A stretch of 64,000 nt of DNA. It comes from Cryptomeria japonica. Lineage: Eukaryota > Streptophyta > Pinopsida > Cupressales > Cupressaceae. A model generated the notes under the pieces. That model was given only the letters and a program-made list of their open reading frames with translations, was not told the origin of the DNA and made no database searches. This document shows positions 58,489-64,000 of the stretch, one piece after another; positions within the stretch are counted from its first letter, which is position 1, and the number at the start of each line of letters is the position of its first letter. The position numbers were made by a program, and so were the translations under genes. The stretch lies in NCBI RefSeq assembly GCF_030272615.1, contig NC_081410.1:126655140-126719139 (forward strand). Reading direction: 5' to 3'.

Positions 58489-61125
58489 CTAAACTTGTGG
58501 TGGATCATCAAAATTGAGCCTCTTCAATGTAGTACGTGACTCTGTAGATGGCTGCAAAACCATAATTCAAAAGCCAAGTTAGAATTCTTTTGTAGAAGAT
58601 AGTTCACAATTAACAACATAGCTATGCATTTAACTATAATTCCTTTTCAATTGAAATGTAGATTACCTCATCGGTTGATCTCAGAGCTAATGTCTTCACT
58701 CTCCTCTCCTTGTCACTCTTAGAAGTTTTCTTGAAGACAAACTTTAAAGGATCCACGTTATGGCCGAACCGCGAAGGGGGATATTGTAGATTAAATGTAA
58801 AATTAATATAATGTACTAACATAAATATATCAAAAACACTTAAAATCTATAATATAGAGAACAATGACATACTAGTGCTTGAGATGCTTCTTCAATGGAC
58901 TGAGGATGGCTCACCATTGATGGAGAAACTGTCGCTATTACCTATACAAAAAATGATCAAAGATTAAATACAATTAATATAATGATAAGTATTGTAGGTT
59001 AAAAACAATTAATGTAATATATCAAACAAAAGTGTGTCGGATCCTGAGATACTTCTCTAGTGCATGGAGGAGGGCTCATCATTAATGCAGCAGCTATGGA
59101 TATTTCCTGTATGAAAAAATTATAAGATTATAATTTATCACAACTTTACATGTACACGTGCATATAATCATGAAATCAAGAAAATAAAGTAGAGATACAT
59201 ACCTTCGCCCTCTCTCGATCCACGGGCGAATCAGGTGCATTCAACAAATCCACATAGCTCAATGGTCATTGTACATGTAAAATAGACAAAAAAAAACTAA
59301 TCAATCTACAAATCCCAACTAAGACAATTTCAACATTTTCAAACAATTGTACAACTAAAAATGTGTTCAATTACCTTCTTCCCACGTTTTGGCGTCTTCA
59401 AGGAATTCTTTTGCTTAGGATGAGGCCTAGACGCGGAGGGGGTACCCTAAGAAAACAAAATTAACATGAGATATTAGTACAGATAATATATTAAACATAA
59501 TTTTAAAAATCTAAAATGAAATGACTTGCATATTCCATCAAAACAATACATAAAAAAGGGTGTAGAAAATATGATATCGTATAGCCTTGTAGGCCAAAAT
59601 CGATCACTGGGAGCGTGATGTCATCAATATGGGACATTTGGTCCCCTGTCAACACCTACAAACCAAAAATTGGACCAAGCATTAAAGATAGTTAGTATAT
59701 CTTGTATTTTTTTTTAATTTAAAGTGTACTATTCTATTTTAACATGTTACAAAATTTATACCTCAGGAATCAAAGTTGCAGCTATAGTAACTATGGGAGG
59801 AGTATGGGATACCATTGCTACATCCTGGAATGCATATTATTTGTATCAATTTAAATCGATGTATAAATGAAAATTTATTTATGTAATTACAAATTTAAAG
59901 TGATTGATAAATAAAATGCTATGAATTCAAATCAACACACTCGTGTCTGCAGTTGATGGCCAAACAACATGTTCATGAACTCCTCTGTCAGCTCCACATC
60001 CTTAGCCATGCAGGTCTAGCATCTACTCCCGCAAATAATGCATGAATGAGATGTGGATCCATTTGCAATGGCTGCGTTATCCATCCCTGAATATATCCTT
60101 GAGCAGCTGACACACACATGTCAAATGAGCTCTATGTCGCCACCTGGAGCAACTAATGGCATCATCCAGTACAAGAGGGTGTGCTAACTATGTCCCATGT
60201 TGGATGATGGCACCAATCAATGTTGTGGCTGCCTGAAGAGTCTGTAGTTCCATCGACTCTTTCAGCTCTACTGGGACAACCTAATGCACCTTGGGTTTGG
60301 GTGCTAGGGGGCGGTGACTCTCTGGGGCTAATCACCTATGGGCTCCATGTCTATCTTGGGCAAAGCTACCACCTCTACCATGGAACTCTCTCATGTCAAA
60401 ATAGTTTGGCCACACATTAAGGACAAACTCACACTATACTTTTCTCAAAAAATATAGTGGCGCCTCATAACTATTACAAGGTGGGTCATCAAAGATCATC
60501 CACCACCTCTGCCAAAATTTTTCTTCATCTCCACATTGGTACACCAATGTATGGGAAACCTCTTTGCATTAAGAGGTAACGACTAACCAGTTTTAGGATC
60601 AACAAAAAGGACACATATTTGTTGTTTACTAATATTTTTTTTTCACTCCCTCATATGATAACCCACCAGCATAGTATTGATGACACATATCCCTAAAGTT
60701 TCCCCATTTTGTAATTTGTGTGGAAATGACTATGGCACCACTAGCTAATGTTTTTAGGCTAGTGGCGAGGGATTTATGATGCTCAAGCTCATATGTTTTC
60801 AATTTATTAATCAGTCTATTTATTTTAGACGTGTTTTGCCCTAACTGATTAATCAATTGCTCATGTGTTTCAGGTGTATGGTCAAAAGGAGGAACTGGAG
60901 GTGTATCTTATGGGTTTTGTTCGGGGTTTCCAGGAGGTGCATTTTGTTGTTTTTGTTGTGGATTATCAGAATCTGGTTTTTGAAACAAAAAATAAAAAAT
61001 CTAATCAAAATAAATGAAATTAAATTCAAAACATAAAACAAATTGAATAAACGAGAAAGAAAGACAAAAATCAAGAAAAATTAACCTTGATCCGTAGCAT
61101 TTGGTGGAGAAATGTGGCAACCCAT
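58489..61125 (-). pseudogene. Multi-exon second gene of the DNA transposon, function unknown
   Basis: Exons with AG and GT borders can be followed on the minus strand. 61125-61086 (MGCHISPPNATDQ) joins in phase to 60972 (DSDNPQQKQQNAPPGNP). The latter runs through LINQLGQNTSKINRLINKL to a stop at 60629. Further short exons are DVAMVSHTPPIVTIAATL (about 59765-59825), VLTGDQMSHIDDITLPV (about 59580-59650), GTPSASRPHPKQKNSLKT (59381-59449), LLNAPDSPVDRERAK (about 59217-59262), EISIAAALMMSPPPC (about 59053-59106), VIATVSPSMVSHPQS (about 58875-58942), a basic exon FVFKKTSKSDKERRVKTL (58668-58795) and a last exon ending LNFDDPPQV (58551-58489). At least one TAA interrupts the second exon, and the region 59950-60620 is poorly resolved. 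The Lys/Arg-rich exons suggest a nuclear protein. I recognise no family. Its position by the right end resembles the accessory gene of two-gene plant transposons. Confidence 0.5.
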
Positions 61126-61209
61126 TCACAATTTCGTGGAGAAAAAGGAGGAAAAAACACCGCGGTCATGGGGAAAATAAGACCCAGTCCTTTTTTAAAA
61201 AATATTTTT

Positions 61210-61345
61210 TGACAGGTACCGTGTACACGGTTTTTAAGGGCTTATGAGTGCGTACGCGCTCACTTTCCTAAAAACAACGCATACGCGTTCACTTGCCTAA
61301 AAACAGTGTGTACGCGGTATCTTGTTTAGGCTCGGGAACAATGGA
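61210..61345 (-). repeat. Right subterminal repeat region of the DNA transposon
   Basis: Four degenerate units of about 30-37 bp built on (g/c)cgtacgcg or cgtgtacacgg words, separated by cacttt/gcctaaaaac-type spacers: ccgtgtacacgg, gtgcgtacgcgctc, acgcatacgcgttc and tgtgtacgcggta. The order GAGCCT, TTTTTAGGCA, GCGTATGCG on the minus strand matches the left end at 16726-16790. Confidence 0.6.
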
Positions 61346-61444
61346 CCTAAGCATGTACTCGGTGATTTCAAATTTTAGTACCACATATGAGCTGCTTGTT
61401 TTTTCATGTTTTTTTAGGTGGTGTCCACTTTTCTAACCACCATC

Positions 61445-62709
61445 TTTGTGCACATACCCCTAATGTAGAGTAAACAAATAACACAACCACAAGACAAACC
61501 ACCATATTTTATACATAGAAAATCCAAATGGAAAAAACCATGGAGACAGTTAACTCTCAAGAAAATATAACTAGTTTTATGGTGTTTACAAAATGGGTGC
61601 CTCACTTTTGGATGGCTCACTACCAAAATACAAAGTGGCTCACTATCAGAAAGCTCACTACAATAGAAAATAAATGAATTGAGGAAAATTGCATCTCTTA
61701 ATGCATGAGATCAGTTCCAATATAAGCACAAATATCAACTCACATAAACTTGCAGTAGATTCGGTAAAGGATCTCTCCAACCTATCTATAACTTCTTGTA
61801 GCGAATCCAGTAAAGAATTACTGCACCACTATGACTACACTTTGCTAAACCAACAACTTGCAGCAAATCTGATAATGGATTACTGCAACACTGTCTACAT
61901 GCTAACTCTTCTTCACACACACCTTTGCTTGTACTGCTCACACTATATACTTCTCTCTTATTGCAACAACTCTTCTATCCACAACTCTGTCACTTGCACA
62001 TTTCATTGAATATCCCATCCACATGTGTATATATATGTGTGTGTGTATATATACACATATATATACATATATATGTATATACATATGTGTATGTATGTAT
62101 GTATGTATGTATGTATGTATGTGTGTATGTATTTATGTACTCTGGTAAGCACATGATTCAATATAATATGTTAGCCAAGCACAAATGATTTACACAATAA
62201 TGCACTGTTAGGATCAACACGTTATCCAAAACATTCCTCGACCAAAAATAGGATAATCAAGTCAGCCTTCAACAATCTTCCACACTCTTCCATCACACAT
62301 TTCATTTACCAAAACATACACCTCAATTATTGGAATAAAACAAGGGTTGCGAGATCCATAAACTCTAGCCCATAAGGACACATTCCAAGCACAACAACTC
62401 CCAAACTTCAAGATACATATGCCACATATTCTAGAATATAGAACCATGCAATATAATTAGCCGGATAGCAATACAACTGATACAATATATATGACTGGTA
62501 TGACTTATACGGAACAAGACACAAACCATGATAAGAAAAACACAAGATTTTGGAGAGGATCTCTCGGAAATAACTCTCGTAGATCATAAATGCCTTACTA
62601 CTTCATATCACATACATACCTATCTTCCACTATTACTCAACATGTCGCATACGGTCCTAACCAAATTACCAAGTTTGACATCAATGACAACATTCACACA
62701 AATCTAACA
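61445..62709 (-). repeat. Copia-type LTR, minus strand, left edge uncertain
   Basis: The right edge is fixed by a polypurine tract: the minus strand reads AAAGGGGGATAT, then TGTTAGATTTGTGTG. Inside, near 61525, aatccaaatggaaaaaacca resembles the stretch near 9705 and 15345 in the other copia-type LTRs. No second LTR is in the window. After 62722 only about 50 bp of internal DNA remains before the next LTR at 62773, so the element is truncated or interrupted there. Confidence 0.65.
62025..62135. repeat. Compound TA/TG/TGTA microsatellite
   Basis: Alternating gtgtatata, (TA)n, (TG)n and then (TGTA)n runs inside the LTR. Confidence 0.92.
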
Positions 62710-62722
62710 ATATCCCCCTTTG
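62710..62722 (-). promoter_or_regulatory. Polypurine tract
   Basis: The minus strand reads AAAGGGGGATAT beside the LTR start. It is the same type as the tract at 10657-10670. Confidence 0.7.
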
Positions 62723-62772
62723 TTATTGATGGAAAAATATGATCTCAAAAACAATCTAAAAAACATATCTTT

Positions 62773-63982
62773 TGTAGCGTCCTAAAATTGTGACACTTGC
62801 AATTTCGACTGCATTTCGGTCTTCACGATGGCGACGCAACACGCAGCCTGAATGGAGACCCTGAAACTTTCTCACGACATTGAAAACTGCATTTTTCAAG
62901 CACCCTGGCCTGAACCTCCTTGCACCCTGCTGTCCCGGGAGGTGGGACCAGAGCGCCCAGCGCCCTGGTCCCTGGGTCCTATTTTGGGCCCGGTCTCCTA
63001 AGGGGTCTCGGGTCTTTTTGTTTGCAAATTGGAAATTAACTTTCCTGGTCGGCCTAAGGTCGGGAAAATCAGTCTATCAGCCCTAATTGACAAGTATATA
63101 AACTACATTTTTCTCTCTCATTTGGATGAAGAGGATATGTGTACAAAAGCGTGGAAATTATACTCAAGCATTCAAGCATTCAAGCATTCCTTCAAGCAAT
63201 TGATCATTTCAAGTCTCCATTCAAGGCTAAGTGTTGCATTCAAGACAAGGATTCAACCATTGAAGAGGAGATCACATACTACATGCTACAACATACAACA
63301 TACAACATACAACATCTAAACCTTCGCACATAAGGATACAAACATCCTTAGAACAAGGTATTAGTACTTGTTTTACAGTCATTTACATTTACAGCTCTTG
63401 CTCATTTCTTGGTTAATTCCAAAACCGGGGTTTGACCTAAAGGCAAACCCCTAATCCCTAACCCCCCAATCGTCTTCGCTTTTCTGTGTGTAGGTTGCAG
63501 GTACGCGGCTGAAATTGAAGATCTGGAATCCTTGTGCAGAGACGAACAGATCCCCCTTCGTTTCGCGGATTTTTCGGAGGACCGTGGCGCCGGGCGCCAT
63601 CGTCCCGACAACTTTTTCTCAAATTTGTAGGACAGCGCCGTATCGACATTTTACTACTAATTCCAGGTCTGCAGCTTCATCCTATAACCCGAACTCAGTT
63701 TATAAGCAAATCTTTATGACTTTCTATGCATTCCTAGCTTAATTTCCTTAACAACATTCTTTACAAAAGAGGGTAGCCTTGCTTTCCTAACCCTTGAAAT
63801 TCATTTAGCATCCAATCTTACATTGTGTGGGATTGGATCTTATGAGTTTCAACCCCTCTTTTGAATGTAAAGTCTCTCCCCTAAGTGAAAAACCATCGAA
63901 TCCTAGCGAACCTCCCTTCTCTCTCCTCGAAGTCGGAAGAGGGGAGACCAACTAGGGTTCGATCGCGATTTTCCGCTTTACA
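62773..63982 (+). repeat. Complete 5' LTR of a gypsy element that leaves the window
   Basis: It starts TGTAGCGTCCTAAAATTG and ends TTTACA, 1210 bp, followed by a tRNA-Trp-type primer site. A TATA box is at 63095-63102. A short acatacaac repeat lies near 63290-63310. It is related to the partial LTR at 1-602, not to the LTRs of copies A and B, though it shares their primer type. Confidence 0.85.
63095..63102 (+). promoter_or_regulatory. LTR TATA box
   Basis: tatataaa in caagtatataaactac, 322 nt into the LTR. Confidence 0.65.
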
Positions 63983-63985
63983 TTT

Positions 63986-64000
63986 TGGTGAACCCGACGT
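63986..64000 (+). promoter_or_regulatory. Primer-binding site, tRNA-Trp type, cut by the window end
   Basis: TGGTGAACCCGACGT, three bases after the LTR end and identical to the first 15 bases of the copy B primer site. Confidence 0.75.

Larger units (their letters stand above)
16700..61440. mobile_element. Inferred DNA transposon with two convergent genes, split by two gypsy insertions
   Basis: The left end (16710-16880) and the right end (61210-61345) carry related sequence in inverted orientation: GAGCCT, then about 27 bases, then TTTTTAGGCA or TTTTAAGGCA, then a GCGTATGCG or GCGCATATGCG word. Between them lie a rightward transposase-like gene, tandem repeats and a leftward multi-exon gene. 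Removing the two gypsy elements leaves about 9.7 kb, a reasonable size for an autonomous plant DNA transposon. Exact ends and a target duplication are not identified. The superfamily is not recognised; CACTA termini were looked for and not found. Confidence 0.5.

Noticed and set aside
63402..63742. Small frames in the last LTR
   Set aside because: Overlapping short frames on both strands of a GC-richer LTR segment, with no domain or conservation.

Overview
This window looks like plant nuclear DNA, most likely from a large, repeat-filled genome such as a conifer. That assignment is an inference from the element families, the LTR style and the absence of ordinary host genes, not from a species marker. 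Nearly everything I can interpret is a transposable element, a broken piece of one, or tandem-repeat DNA. I see no rRNA gene, no tRNA gene, no CRISPR array and no convincing single-copy host gene.

Layout. 1-602 is a partial minus-strand LTR that interrupts a Ty1/copia gag-pol pseudogene (603-2541, minus) inside its integrase domain; that copia's own LTR follows from 2583. At 4437-5575 lies a 1.14 kb element bounded by perfect 29-bp inverted repeats. From 5582 to about 7.8 kb is a decayed minus-strand gene of the plant mobile domain (PMD) family. At 9516-16270 is a minus-strand, non-autonomous LTR element with a Gag-like zinc-knuckle gene and a long coiled-coil reading frame, but no protease, reverse transcriptase or integrase. 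A compound microsatellite follows at 16.3-16.7 kb.

From about 16.7 to 61.4 kb I infer one old DNA transposon that has been split. Its parts are inverted related subterminal repeats at both ends, a rightward transposase-like gene (17.25-17.80 kb continuing at 36.39-38.6 kb), a tract of tandem repeats with a unit near 360 bp, and a leftward multi-exon second gene (58.49-61.13 kb). Two Ty3/gypsy elements of the dual-RNase-H (Tat-like) type sit inside it. Copy A (17803-36384, target duplication ctaat) splits the transposase gene. Copy B (39900-56283, target duplication gaatc) splits the 360-bp repeat tract. Without them the host element would be about 9.7 kb.

Copy A is old: its LTRs show roughly 25 differences and its polyprotein has ten stops and a 23-bp deletion. 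It also carries, antisense and between pol and the 3' LTR, a PMD gene with its own TATA box and a plausible two-exon structure. Copy B is young: its LTRs are both 1998 bp with two differences seen. It has an open 2426-codon Gag-protease-G-patch-RT-RNaseH-RNaseH-integrase polyprotein and lacks the PMD exons. Both copies keep a 127-codon frame upstream of gag and a strongly conserved leader block. In copy A, clusters of the palindrome AGCGCT occur both in the sense leader and in the first intron of the antisense gene, in the same orientation relative to each transcript.

The right edge holds a copia-type LTR (about 61445-62709) and a complete gypsy 5' LTR (62773-63982) with the same tRNA-Trp-type primer site as copies A and B. 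The best candidates for something undescribed are the antisense PMD transcription unit with its shared AGCGCT motif, and the two-gene DNA transposon with its internal 360-bp repeats.
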